The position numbers and the translations under genes are program-made. 13,180 bases of DNA from Bacillota bacterium (GTDB taxonomy: Bacteria > Bacillota > Clostridia > Peptostreptococcales > Anaerovoracaceae). Every line of letters starts with the position of its first letter. Position 1 is the first letter of the stretch. This document shows, one piece after another, positions 1 through 7,187 of this stretch. Below the pieces are notes generated by a model, which saw nothing but the letters and a program-made list of their open reading frames with translations, ran no database searches and was not told where the DNA came from. The DNA lies in assembly GCA_017523605.1 (NCBI GenBank), contig JAFWVZ010000176.1, forward strand, positions 1 through 13,180, written 5' to 3'.

Positions 1-701
1 ACGAGAGCGTAGACACCTTCTACACCTGCATACTCTGCCAGAGCTTCTCGCCCAGCCACTGCTGCGTGGTAACTCCGGAAAGACTCGGACTTTGCGGCGC
101 CGTTTCCTGGCTGGATGCAAAGGCTACCAACGAGCTGAACCCGACCGGACCGTGCCAGCCCATCAAGAAGATAGGCTGCACCGACGAGCGTCTGGGCGCC
201 TACACCGAGGTCAACAAGATCGTCGGCGAGGCTACCCACGGTGCTGTTGAGCAGGTAACTCTCTACTCCCTGATCGAAGACCCGATGACCAGCTGCGGCT
301 GCTTCGAGTGCATCTGCGGCATCATGCCGGAAGCTAACGGCGTTATCGTCTGCAACCGTGAGTATGCAGGCATGACTCCGTCCGGAATGACATTCGGTGA
401 GCTCGCTTCCATGACCGGCGGCGGAGTCCAGACTCCGGGCTTCATGGGACACGGACGCCACTTCATCGGATCCAAGAAGTTCATCTCCGCGGAGGGCGGA
501 CTTGAGCGCATCGTATGGATGCCCAAGGAGCTTAAGGACGACGTAGCACCCAGACTCAACAAGACAGCTAAAGAACTGTACGGAATAGACAACTTCGCCG
601 ACATGATCTGCGACGATTCCATCGCCACGGATACGGAAGGCGTACTTGCGTTCCTGCAGGAAAAGGGACATTCGGCACTCGGACTTGACCCGATAATGTA
701 A
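1..701 (+). CDS. acsB: CO-methylating acetyl-CoA synthase, C-terminal part (5' end outside window)
   Basis: This is the catalytic beta subunit of the CODH/acetyl-CoA synthase complex. It condenses CO, a methyl group from the corrinoid Fe-S protein and CoA into acetyl-CoA in the cytoplasm. The frame opens at base 3 and gives 232 residues up to TAA. All A-cluster ligands are visible: Cys9, Cys12, Cys21 and Cys31 (C-X2-C-X8-C-X9-C, the [4Fe-4S] ligands) and the Cys98-Gly99-Cys100 motif that holds the distal Ni. From memory, this spacing equals that of Moorella ACS (Cys506/509/518/528 and 595/597), and the distance to the C-terminus also fits. The fragment therefore looks intact from about residue 498 of the family onward. 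Only the N-terminal CODH-contacting and middle domains lie outside the window. The next gene downstream is acsV, as in known acs clusters. A GTG at 66 is an internal codon, not the start. Confidence 0.96.
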   Translation, partial: ESVDTFYTCILCQSFSPSHCCVVTPERLGLCGAVSWLDAKATNELNPTGPCQPIKKIGCTDERLGAYTEVNKIVGEATHGAVEQVTLYSLIEDPMTSCGCFECICGIMPEANGVIVCNREYAGMTPSGMTFGELASMTGGGVQTPGFMGHGRHFIGSKKFISAEGGLERIVWMPKELKDDVAPRLNKTAKELYGIDNFADMICDDSIATDTEGVLAFLQEKGHSALGLDPIM

Positions 702-712
702 GACCCTTCAAT

Positions 713-751
713 AAATGCCGGGGCGCAGGTAATACTGTGCTCCGGCGTTTT
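713..751 (+). terminator. Rho-independent terminator or attenuator between acsB and acsV
   Basis: A 12-bp stem pairs 717-728 with 735-746. It contains two G-U pairs and a six-base loop (gtaata). The stem can extend four more pairs, because the A-rich 713-716 pairs with 747-750. A short T tract (748-751) follows. It starts 11 bases after the acsB stop. Because acsV follows in the same direction, this may be a partial terminator that lowers acsV expression relative to acsB. Confidence 0.7.
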
Positions 752-760
752 GTATAGCAG

Positions 761-786
761 CGTCCCCTGCCCATTTGCGGGAGGCG
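761..786 (+). other. Second hairpin in the acsB-acsV spacer
   Basis: Bases 761-770 can pair with 777-786, giving ten positions with one mismatch and two G-U pairs around the loop ccattt. It has no T tract, so it is not a terminator. It ends 14 bases before the acsV ribosome binding site (801-806) and may act as a leader or processing stem. The biological role is inference. Confidence 0.35.
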
Positions 787-817
787 GTGCCATACATAGA
801 AAGGAGTATTTTTCAGC

Positions 818-2722
818 ATGCCAAAGATCACATTCAGACACGAGGACGGAAAGACCGTAGACATAGAACTTCAGAGCGGCATTACCCTTCTGGAGGCGGC
901 AAGGCTCGCCAACGTTGCGATAGACGCCCCCTGCTCCGGTAACGGCTCCTGCGGAAAATGCAGGGTAAGGATAGCAGAGGGAACTCCGGACAGCGAGCGC
1001 ACACGTCACATTAATGAAGAGGACGAAAAGAACGGCTGGCGTCTGGCATGCCTTACCAAGGTAACCGGCGACGTTACCGCGGAAGTTCCGGACATTGCCG
1101 CGGCATACAGAAGCCGCATGAAGATAGCCGACATCTCCTCGGGCAAGGAAGTTGAGATCTTTACCAGGATACAGGAAGACATTGCCGCAGCAGGCATAGA
1201 GAGCGGCTGCGGAATAAGGCAGATAAAGCTTACCCTTCCGGAACCTTCGCTGGACGACACCATGCCGGACGACGAAAGACTGGAGCGTGCGCTTAAGGCA
1301 GAGACCGGCGCGGAAAAGATAGACGTGCCCTACTCTGTTCTCCGCACACTGCCGGGAATGCTCCGCAAAGAGGATTTCCGCATCACCGTTACAGTATCGG
1401 AAGAAGACAGCACTCTTAAGGTCCTCAGAGTCCAGCCCGGAGACGGAACTCCCGCGTGCGGACTTGCGATAGACATCGGCACCACATCCGTAACAGGCAT
1501 ACTCGCGGACCTTTCCGACGGAAAGATCCTGGCCAAGGCATCCTCCGGAAACGGCCAGATACGTTACGGCGCGGACGTCATCCACAGAATAGTAGAGCAG
1601 GAAAAAGAAGGCGGAATAGAGACCCTTCAGAAGGCTGTCATAGAAGAGACTATAATCCCGCTCATCAGGATAATGGAAAAGCAGGCCGGAACAGATGCGG
1701 AAAGCGTCGTAAGGCTTACGATAGCCGGAAACTCCACCATGAACCACCTGTTCCTGGGAATAGACGCCGGTCCATTAAGAAGGGAGCCCTACATCCCCGC
1801 GTTCTTCAGCTGCAGCCCGGTGCGCGCCGAAGAGCTCGGCCTTCCCGTAAACGCGGAAGCTCTGGTGCATATTATGCCTAACATAGGAAGCTACGTCGGC
1901 GGCGACATAACCGCCGGCACGCTTGCAAGCATGGTCTGGAACAAAGACGAGATATGCCTGTTCATAGACCTTGGGACCAACGGCGAGCTTGTTCTTGGAA
2001 ACAACAGCTTCCTGATGAGCTGCGCATGCTCCGCGGGACCTGCCTTCGAAGGCGGAGACATTTCCTGCGGTATGAGAGCCACGGACGGAGCTGCAGACGC
2101 ATGCAAGATAGATAAAGAAACGATGGAGCCGGAGCTCAGCATCATTGGAGACGGCGAACTCGTGGGCATATGCGGAAGCGGACTTATCGACACCATTTCC
2201 GAGCTTTTCCGCTGCGGGATCATCAACGCCAAGGGCCAGTTCGTCCGCGAAGGCGAAAGAGTAAAGCGCAACGAGCACGGCATGGGACGCTTCGTCCTGG
2301 CCGTAAGGAGCGACGGACGCGAGGTAAGCATTACCGAGGGCGACATAGACAACTTCATCCGCGCCAAGGGTTCCATTTTCTCCGCGGTAATGACCATGCT
2401 CAACGCTCTGGACATGGACGTAAGCGTGATCGACAGCGTATACGTTGCCGGCGGAATAGGAAGCGGCATCAACATGGACAACGCGGTACGCATAGGAATG
2501 CTTCCGGACATAGAACGCGAGCGTTTCCACTACATAGGAAACTCTTCGCTTGCCGGAGCTTACGCGGCTCTGACCGGTACCCAGGCTGAGGAAAAGATAG
2601 CTGAGCTCGGACGAAGCATGACCTATCTGGAACTGTCCACGGTCCCCGGATACATGGATTCCTTCGTGGCTGCATGCTTCCTGCCCCATACGGACGCATC
2701 GCTCTTCCCCAGCGTACAATGA
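818..2722 (+). CDS. acsV: Corrinoid activation/regeneration protein AcsV (2Fe-2S ferredoxin plus ASKHA ATPase, RACE family)
   Basis: The 634-residue protein belongs to the reductive activators of corrinoid enzymes. These use ATP to push an electron onto Co(II) corrinoid that has become accidentally oxidised, restoring Co(I). Residues 1 to about 88 form a plant-type [2Fe-2S] ferredoxin domain with ligands Cys39, Cys45, Cys48 and Cys78. A linker follows. The C-terminal ASKHA (actin/Hsp70/sugar kinase) domain, DUF4445-like, shows phosphate loop 1 (DIGTT, 219-223), an AGNSTMN motif near 303-309, phosphate loop 2 (DLGTNGE, 384-390) and the adenosine loop (VAGGIGSG, from 543). The length is normal for the family. 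The start is supported by AAGGAG at 801-806, 11 bases upstream. The position directly after acsB argues for AcsV, serving the corrinoid Fe-S protein, rather than for a methyltransferase-specific RamA/RACo. The stop is a tandem in-frame TGA TAG. Confidence 0.92.
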   Translation: MPKITFRHEDGKTVDIELQSGITLLEAARLANVAIDAPCSGNGSCGKCRVRIAEGTPDSERTRHINEEDEKNGWRLACLTKVTGDVTAEVPDIAAAYRSRMKIADISSGKEVEIFTRIQEDIAAAGIESGCGIRQIKLTLPEPSLDDTMPDDERLERALKAETGAEKIDVPYSVLRTLPGMLRKEDFRITVTVSEEDSTLKVLRVQPGDGTPACGLAIDIGTTSVTGILADLSDGKILAKASSGNGQIRYGADVIHRIVEQEKEGGIETLQKAVIEETIIPLIRIMEKQAGTDAESVVRLTIAGNSTMNHLFLGIDAGPLRREPYIPAFFSCSPVRAEELGLPVNAEALVHIMPNIGSYVGGDITAGTLASMVWNKDEICLFIDLGTNGELVLGNNSFLMSCACSAGPAFEGGDISCGMRATDGAADACKIDKETMEPELSIIGDGELVGICGSGLIDTISELFRCGIINAKGQFVREGERVKRNEHGMGRFVLAVRSDGREVSITEGDIDNFIRAKGSIFSAVMTMLNALDMDVSVIDSVYVAGGIGSGINMDNAVRIGMLPDIERERFHYIGNSSLAGAYAALTGTQAEEKIAELGRSMTYLELSTVPGYMDSFVAACFLPHTDASLFPSVQ

Positions 2723-2797
2723 TAGTTCCGGAAGCGAAGCCCGGTTCCCGTCACCGACCGGTTCCGGTGCCGCGCATTAGGATAACAAAAGACAACA

Positions 2798-3424
2798 ATG
2801 AAAGACATTCCCAACAACTACAGAGAAAACCCGATCAGGTATTATAAAGAAGAACTGCAGAACGTAAGCGCGGAGGACGCCGCGGCCAGGCTAGGCCTTA
2901 AGCAGGAAGACGATAGCGTAATACTGCGCATTTTAGGGACTGATTACAGAATAAACATTCCGTCATTCTGCTTCGAGCGCCTGGATCCGGATAAGCCGGA
3001 CTACCTGCAGGGACAGGCCGCACAGGTGCTCGTGCTGCATCTTCTTGCGGAATGCAGGATAGTGCCCTCTTCCGGCGCTTTCATCTCCTACAGGGAGTAT
3101 CCCAGCGGAGATCTGTATTATAAAGCGTTCGAAGGTCGCTGCCTTAAGCGCCTGGCGTACTCCTACGGCACGAAGATAGAAGCATTTAAGAAAGACTGTG
3201 CTGCTGCCGGAGCGCAGCCCATAGAAGGCGGAGACGCTGCCTTCAGAATAGAATTCATGCCCGGTCTGGATCTTAAGCTTATACTCTGGGGCCCGGACGA
3301 AGAATTCCCTCCTTCGGCGCAGATACTGTTCTCCGACAACTTCCCGGTAACCCTTTCCGCGGAAGGCGCGTCGGGCCTTTGCGACATAGTGATAAGCGCA
3401 ATAAAGGCGGCCGGCAGAAAATGA
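2798..3424 (+). CDS. DUF3786-like protein downstream of acsV
   Basis: This is a 208-residue soluble protein with no signal peptide or membrane segment. Its sequence pattern (an N-terminal IRYYKEEL segment, a central FISYREYPSGDLYY segment, and a later FMPGLDLKLILWGPDEEFPP segment) resembles the DUF3786 family as I remember it, which has no established biochemical role. It lacks a cysteine cluster that would suggest its own Fe-S centre. The spacer to acsV is 75 bases and contains no terminator with a T tract, so co-transcription with acsV is likely. The ribosome binding site is weak: AGGA at 2779-2782, 15 bases from the ATG. By position it is a candidate accessory factor for corrinoid or acetyl-CoA synthase maturation; that role is inference. 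The family call is from pattern memory and should be confirmed by a domain search. Confidence 0.72.
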   Translation: MKDIPNNYRENPIRYYKEELQNVSAEDAAARLGLKQEDDSVILRILGTDYRINIPSFCFERLDPDKPDYLQGQAAQVLVLHLLAECRIVPSSGAFISYREYPSGDLYYKAFEGRCLKRLAYSYGTKIEAFKKDCAAAGAQPIEGGDAAFRIEFMPGLDLKLILWGPDEEFPPSAQILFSDNFPVTLSAEGASGLCDIVISAIKAAGRK

Positions 3425-3451
3425 TGTTCTGTTAAGGAACACCGGTAAACC

Positions 3452-3486
3452 AAAAAGGCGGGGTATACCCGCCTTTATTATTTTTT
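3452..3486 (+). terminator. Strong, probably bidirectional Rho-independent terminator
   Basis: GGCGGG (3457-3462) pairs with CCCGCC (3468-3473) around a five-base loop, extended by three A-T pairs. A T-rich tail follows (3478-3486) and an A run precedes it (3452-3456). It closes the acsB-acsV-DUF3786 unit. The A run can serve as the T tract for the convergent minus-strand gene ending at 3529. Confidence 0.88.
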
Positions 3487-3528
3487 GAAAACGTCAGAAT
3501 GCATACCGGATGCCCTGCCGCAGTCTGA

Positions 3529-4173
3529 CTATACAGCCATTATCCTCTTGCGCATCCAGACAAGCTTTACAAGCGAAGCGCCTTCCTTTACAGCCAGCGA
3601 ATAGCGGTAGCTGCGGTCCTTCCACAGGCATATGCCCTGTCCGGAACCGTTTAGGTAAACGGTGCATTCCGGCTTGTTCTCCGGATACTTTATCTCCTGT
3701 GTCCAGTCGTAATACATTCCGGAGATGTCCGCATCCCCTCTTCCGTGCTGCATGCGGAAATCGTACTCTATGCAGTCCGCGTCGCGCAGCCTTATTCCGT
3801 AAACGGTCTTGGCTCCGTCGATCGCGTAGAATATGGGACTTTCCTCGGCTATGTCCGTGTAATTGAACTCTTTGGGGCACATTGCGCGGAACTCGGCTTC
3901 CGTATATTCCCTGTAAGGGTTTGCCATACCTACCGGCACAGGACCTACGTCGTCGTTAAGTATCTCGTCCGGTCCGTCCTGATCCGTTCCGGGAGCATCC
4001 TCTGCTGCTTTCAGCTTTGCTCTTTGTATGTCTTCTTCCAGATCCTTTTTCAGCTGTTCCAGCTCTGCTTTGTTCTCATCGCCTTCGGTAAGCGATCCGC
4101 TCTTCTGCGCACAGTACGCAGCGTACAGCACCGCAGCTATAACTGCCAGTCTGAAAGCTGTTCTTCCTTTCAT
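3529..4173 (-). CDS. Small membrane-anchored protein with extracytoplasmic DUF4367-like domain
   Basis: This 214-residue protein is not firmly assigned. I chose the ATG at 4173 because AAGGGGA lies just upstream; the open frame continues to 4293 but has no ribosome binding site there. Residues 2-8 are basic and 9-21 are hydrophobic, giving a signal anchor. There is no good lipobox, since the residue before Cys21 is Tyr. Residues 32-58 are highly charged and heptad-like, a likely short coiled coil. An acidic linker follows. The C-terminal part (about 83-205) has an ANPYREY start, a central RMQHGRGDADISGMYYDW stretch and a WKDRSYRYSL stretch. This recalls small DUF4367-like domains of clostridial surface proteins. 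It is transcribed alone from the promoter at 4207-4235 and ends with TAG. Function is unknown. Confidence 0.75.
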   Translation of the reverse strand: MKGRTAFRLAVIAAVLYAAYCAQKSGSLTEGDENKAELEQLKKDLEEDIQRAKLKAAEDAPGTDQDGPDEILNDDVGPVPVGMANPYREYTEAEFRAMCPKEFNYTDIAEESPIFYAIDGAKTVYGIRLRDADCIEYDFRMQHGRGDADISGMYYDWTQEIKYPENKPECTVYLNGSGQGICLWKDRSYRYSLAVKEGASLVKLVWMRKRIMAV

Positions 4174-4206
4174 GCAGGTCTCCCCTTTCTTTTGATCTTT
4201 AAGTGT

Positions 4207-4235
4207 ATTATACAGTATAGATGCGCAGTTTTCTA
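4207..4235 (-). promoter_or_regulatory. Sigma-70-type promoter for the gene ending at 3529
   Basis: On the minus strand, a perfect TATAAT (4207-4212) lies 17 bases downstream of TAGAAA (4230-4235, 4 of 6 matches to TTGACA). Transcription would start near 4200, giving a leader of about 27 bases that carries the AAGGGGA site. Confidence 0.62.
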
Positions 4236-4308
4236 CTTTTTTGCATCTCCCGACTTTCCGGAGCCTCCCGGTAGCGGCAGCATGTTCCGGCATGCCCTTT
4301 AAAGGCGT

Positions 4309-4347
4309 AAAAATGCCCGTCTGACGCGTTTTACAGCGAGAGACGGG
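4309..4347 (-). terminator. Terminator of folD
   Basis: On the minus strand, a 7-bp stem (CCCGTCT with AGACGGG; 4341-4347 and 4316-4322) is continued, after a 2-by-2 internal loop, by three further G-C pairs. It is followed by CA and TTTTT (4309-4313). It lies 49 bases after the folD stop. Confidence 0.65.
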
Positions 4348-4371
4348 TAAATACTCGTTTTACGTGTTTTC

Positions 4372-4391
4372 CGCCGTCATACGGCGTTTTT
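4372..4391 (+). terminator. Terminator-like hairpin facing into the folD 3' end
   Basis: CGCCGT (4372-4377) pairs with ACGGCG (4381-4386) around a three-base loop, then TTTTT (4387-4391) follows on the plus strand. The T tract is on the plus strand only, so it would stop plus-strand transcripts running antisense into folD. No plus-strand gene needs it. In the folD direction it is only an untailed stem. Confidence 0.45.
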
Positions 4392-4395
4392 GCAC

Positions 4396-5259
4396 TTACG
4401 CTATTCCGTTCTGAGCCTTGCAGGCCTTGATGACGTGCTTGCAGAGAACTGCAGAAGTAACGGATCCTACGCCGCCGGGGACCGGAGTGATGGCGCCTAC
4501 GATGGGCTCTGCCTTATCGAAGTCTACGTCGCCGCAGAGCTTGCCCTTGGCGTCGTTCCAGCTGATACCTACGTCTATTACGGTCTGGCCTGCGGACAGG
4601 TACTCGGGACCTACGCTCTCCATCTGGCCGGAAGCAGCGATCACAACGTCTGCCTCTCTGGTGATGGACGGAACGTCTACGGTCTTGGTGTGGCAGATGG
4701 TAACGGTGGCGTTGGCGTTCATGAGCATCATGGCTACCGGCCTGCCTATTACGAGGCTGCGGCCTATTACTGCGGCCTTCTTGCCCTTAAGATCTACGTT
4801 GTAGTACTTAAGAATTTCCATGGAAGCCTGTGCGGTGCAGGGCGGGAATCCCAGATCCTTGCCTGCGTAAACGCCTGCCTGGGAACCGGTGGTAGCTCCG
4901 TCTATGTCCTTCTCGGGCTTCAGCATGTTGCGTGCTCTCTTCTCATCCAGGTGCTTGGGAAGCGGCAGGAACATGAGTATTCCGTTTACCGAAGGATCGT
5001 CGTTGATCTCCTGGAGCTTCTTGTCGAAGTCTTCCTGGGAAACGTCTTCCGGCAGCTCGAATACCTGCACGTCTACGCTGCAGGAATTCATGGTCTTTGT
5101 GGCTCCTCTCTCGTAAGCGAGATCGTTGTCCTTTGCTCCTACTCTTAAAATGCCGAGCTTGGGTACTATTCCCTTTGCTCTGAGTTCTTCCGCAGTTGCC
5201 TTGCACTCTTCCTTGATGGAGGCAGCTACTTCCTTACCGCTGAGTATCATTGCGCTCAT
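4396..5259 (-). CDS. folD: Methylenetetrahydrofolate dehydrogenase (FolD family; cyclohydrolase activity uncertain)
   Basis: The 287-residue protein has the FolD fold: an N-terminal folate domain and a Rossmann NAD(P) domain. It should oxidise or reduce 5,10-methylene-/methenyl-tetrahydrofolate, a methyl-branch step of the Wood-Ljungdahl pathway and of purine and formyl synthesis. Visible motifs are PLPKHLDE (99-106), PEKDIDG (115-121, containing the conserved substrate-binding Asp), the nucleotide loop VIGRSLVIGRP and the C-terminal TPVPGGVGSVTSAVL. The start ATG at 5259 has AAGGAGA seven bases upstream. Unusually, the YxxxK motif reads Y49-E-R-G-A53-T-K55, so the catalytic Lys four residues after Tyr is Ala. 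The usual Gln before LPLP is Phe97. I recall similar sequences in other Clostridia, so this looks like a clade feature rather than an error. The transketolase genes lie upstream on the same strand, 74 bases away. Confidence 0.93.
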   Translation of the reverse strand: MSAMILSGKEVAASIKEECKATAEELRAKGIVPKLGILRVGAKDNDLAYERGATKTMNSCSVDVQVFELPEDVSQEDFDKKLQEINDDPSVNGILMFLPLPKHLDEKRARNMLKPEKDIDGATTGSQAGVYAGKDLGFPPCTAQASMEILKYYNVDLKGKKAAVIGRSLVIGRPVAMMLMNANATVTICHTKTVDVPSITREADVVIAASGQMESVGPEYLSAGQTVIDVGISWNDAKGKLCGDVDFDKAEPIVGAITPVPGGVGSVTSAVLCKHVIKACKAQNGIA

Positions 5260-5307
5260 GTAGTTCTCCTTCCTAATCTGTATTCTTTGCAGATATATAA
5301 CATTACT

Positions 5308-5316
5308 ATTTTATCA
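5308..5316 (-). promoter_or_regulatory. Possible extended -10 promoter for folD
   Basis: On the minus strand, TGATAAAAT matches an extended -10 (TGn plus five of six bases of TATAAT). It lies in the 74-base gap after the transketolase stop. The expected -35 position (5331-5336) is poor. Transcription would start near 5301, about 40 bases before the folD ATG. The gap contains no terminator hairpin, so read-through from the transketolase genes is also possible. Confidence 0.38.
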
Positions 5317-5333
5317 CATTGCTTTTGCCTGCG

Positions 5334-6278
5334 CTATCTCTTTGCGAGTGCCGCGGCATGAGCCTTAATGTTAGCAGATGTTATTCCGTACTCTTCCAGA
5401 AGCTCGCCGGAAAGCCCGGACTGTCCGAACCTGTCCATTACGGCAACGTGGTCGAACTTTATGCCGTCCGTCTCCACCAGACCGCGCGCTACTGCTTCTC
5501 CGAGTCCGCCGTACATGTTGGCTTCCTCGCAGACCAGTACCTTTCCGCCGCATTTCTTAACGCCGGCGGCTATGGTATCCATGTCCAGAGGCTTAATGGT
5601 GTGGATGTTTACCAGCTCGGCGTTGACGCCTTCGGCGGCAAGCTCGTCTACGGCTGCCACAGCAAGAGCTGTCATTACACCGGTGGCCACGATGCATACA
5701 TCGCTTCCGTGCCTGAGTATCTGAGCCTTGCCTATCTCTATCTTGTCTTCGAGCGAGGTAACTATGGGCATGGGCTCTCTGGAGGTCCTCATGTAGCAGG
5801 GACCTTTGTGCTCGTACAGAAGCTTTGCCATAAGCTTGGCCTGGTTGAAGTCGCAGGGAGAAAGCACCGTCATGTTAGGCAGCGCCCTCATTGCAGCCAC
5901 GTCCTCTATGCACTGGTGCGAACCGCCGTCTCCCGCAGGAGTTATTCCGCAGTGCGACCCTACGATCTTAACGTTAAGGTTCGGATAGCAAACGGAGTTC
6001 CTGATTATCTCGAAAGCTCTTCCTGCGGCGAATACCGCAAAAGAGTTTGCGAACGGGGAAAGCCCTGTCCTTGCAAGGCCTGCAGCCATTCCTATAAGAT
6101 CCTGCTCTGCTATGCCTGCTTCTATGTATCTGTCCGGATAGGCCTTGCGGAATGCCTGGGAGCCTGTTGCGCTGCCCAGATCCGCATCCAGACATATGAT
6201 GTCTTCGTGCTGTGCGGCCAGCTCCACAAGTCCTTCGCTGTAACCGTGGCGTGTTGCCTTTTTAACTACGTCTGCCAT
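5334..6278 (-). CDS. Transketolase, C-terminal subunit (split transketolase)
   Basis: The 314-residue protein carries the pyrimidine-binding and C-terminal domains of a transketolase. Together with the upstream half it would transfer two-carbon ketol units between sugar phosphates in the non-oxidative pentose phosphate pathway. The motif YIEAGIAEQD (51-60) holds the catalytic Glu58 that activates the TPP aminopyrimidine ring. The SHCGITPAGDGGSHQ stretch and the late VCEEANMYGGLGEAV stretch are typical of the C-terminal half. Length is normal for split forms found in clostridia and archaea. The strong GGAGG site sits inside the end of the N-terminal gene, and one base separates that gene's TGA from this ATG, so translation is coupled. 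A 1-deoxyxylulose-phosphate synthase half is less likely. The stop is TAG. Confidence 0.93.
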   Translation of the reverse strand: MADVVKKATRHGYSEGLVELAAQHEDIICLDADLGSATGSQAFRKAYPDRYIEAGIAEQDLIGMAAGLARTGLSPFANSFAVFAAGRAFEIIRNSVCYPNLNVKIVGSHCGITPAGDGGSHQCIEDVAAMRALPNMTVLSPCDFNQAKLMAKLLYEHKGPCYMRTSREPMPIVTSLEDKIEIGKAQILRHGSDVCIVATGVMTALAVAAVDELAAEGVNAELVNIHTIKPLDMDTIAAGVKKCGGKVLVCEEANMYGGLGEAVARGLVETDGIKFDHVAVMDRFGQSGLSGELLEEYGITSANIKAHAAALAKR

Positions 6279-6279
6279 G

Positions 6280-7086
6280 TCAATTACCTCCGAGATCCTT
6301 GCGGGCCTGCTCCAGCTGTTCGGCGTTGGGAGCCTTGCCGTGCCAGCCTACTGCGTTCTCCATGAACGATACGCCCTTGCCTTTAACTGTATTGGCAATG
6401 ATGCAGTGAGGCTTGCCTTCCGTAAACTTGTCCAGAGCTGTAAGTATCTGGTCGAAATCGTGTCCGTCTATTTCGTCCATGGCGAATCCGAAAGCTTCCA
6501 TCTTTGCCTTAAGATCTCCCAGGGACATTACCTCGTCCGTGGTGCCGTCTATCTGAAGGCCGTTCTTATCTATGAATACTGTAAGATCGTCCAGTTTATA
6601 GTGAGCGGCGGCCATGAAAGCTTCCCAGCAGATGCCTTCCTGGATCTCGCCGTCTCCTACGATGGCATAGACCTTGTTGGGCATCTTCTTAAGTTTGAAT
6701 CCCAGAGCCATGCCTACCGCAACGGATATGCCCTGCCCCAGGGAACCCGTGGAACAGTCAATCCCGGGACACTTTGCGCTGTCCGGATGGCCCTGGAACG
6801 GATGATGGAGCCTTCTTAAGTACTGCATCTCCTCCTTGGGTACATATCCTTTATCCGCGAGAATCGCGTAAAGCGGAGGGTTGGAATGACCTTTGGAAAG
6901 CACGAACCTGTCGCGCCTTTCGTCCGCCGGGTCCTCGTAAAGAGCCATTTTGGAATAATACAATGCGACCATTATGTCCGTCGCCGAAAGCGATCCGCCC
7001 GGATGGCCCGATCCTGCCTTAGCGATCATTTCCACCGCGTCCAGACGGATCTGCCGGGCTTTTTCCTGCAGCTGTTTTTTATCCAT
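6280..7086 (-). CDS. Transketolase, N-terminal subunit (split transketolase)
   Basis: The 268-residue protein is the TPP-diphosphate/Mg-binding half. Visible features are AGSGHPGGSLS (24-34), SKGHSNPPLYA (64-74), the STGSLGQG loop (112-119), and the TPP motif GDGE at 144-147 completed by the KNGLQ segment at 174-178. The start has GGAAAGG eight bases upstream of the ATG. It pairs with the downstream gene (one-base spacing) to form the complete enzyme. It is probably transcribed from the minus-strand promoter at 7158-7186, with a leader of about 65 bases. Confidence 0.94.
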   Translation of the reverse strand: MDKKQLQEKARQIRLDAVEMIAKAGSGHPGGSLSATDIMVALYYSKMALYEDPADERRDRFVLSKGHSNPPLYAILADKGYVPKEEMQYLRRLHHPFQGHPDSAKCPGIDCSTGSLGQGISVAVGMALGFKLKKMPNKVYAIVGDGEIQEGICWEAFMAAAHYKLDDLTVFIDKNGLQIDGTTDEVMSLGDLKAKMEAFGFAMDEIDGHDFDQILTALDKFTEGKPHCIIANTVKGKGVSFMENAVGWHGKAPNAEQLEQARKDLGGN

Positions 7087-7134
7087 TGCTGATCCTTTCC
7101 GATAATTATGTGCTTAGTGCCGCGTTAAGACCGT

Positions 7135-7148
7135 CCGGCCTTCGCCGG
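7135..7148 (-). other. Hairpin at the 5' end of the transketolase leader
   Basis: CCGGC (7135-7139) pairs with GCCGG (7144-7148) around a four-base loop, at the predicted start of the minus-strand transcript. GTGCCG at 7117-7122 can also pair with CGGCAC at 7146-7151, so two mutually exclusive folds are possible. There is no T tract. It may stabilise the mRNA; regulation is speculative. Confidence 0.35.
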
Positions 7149-7157
7149 CACAGATAA

Positions 7158-7186
7158 ATTATACTACAATTCTGCCGCCGCAAAAA
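7158..7186 (-). promoter_or_regulatory. Promoter for the transketolase genes
   Basis: On the minus strand, a perfect TATAAT (7158-7163) lies 17 bases from a weak -35-like TTTTTG (7181-7186). Transcription would start near 7151. It overlaps the opposing promoter of the Dabb gene. Confidence 0.5.
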
Positions 7187-7187
7187 G

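Noticed and set aside
263..1747. Long minus-strand open frame opposite acsB and acsV
   Set aside because: It runs antisense through two clearly identified genes, its translation has no recognisable motif, and it has no ribosome binding site. It reflects the GC-rich codon bias of the real genes.
2741..2771. Imperfect tandem repeat (CCGGTTCC plus variants) between acsV and the DUF3786-like gene
   Set aside because: Only two diverged 14-15 base copies are present, with a weak five-pair stem. The motif is built from common CCGG-rich sequence in this genome and is not convincing as a site.
4174..4293. N-terminal extension of the gene ending at 3529
   Set aside because: The extension would cover the promoter and the AAGGGGA site and would put the hydrophobic signal anchor in the middle of the protein. 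The ATG at 4173 fits better.
4296..4305. Palindrome CCTTTAAAGG between the folD terminator and the next promoter
   Set aside because: It is short and isolated, with no second copy and no position relative to a promoter that suggests a binding site.
5319..6365. Long plus-strand open frame opposite the transketolase C-terminal gene
   Set aside because: It is antisense to a strongly supported gene. Its product is Cys/Tyr/His-rich without any family pattern.
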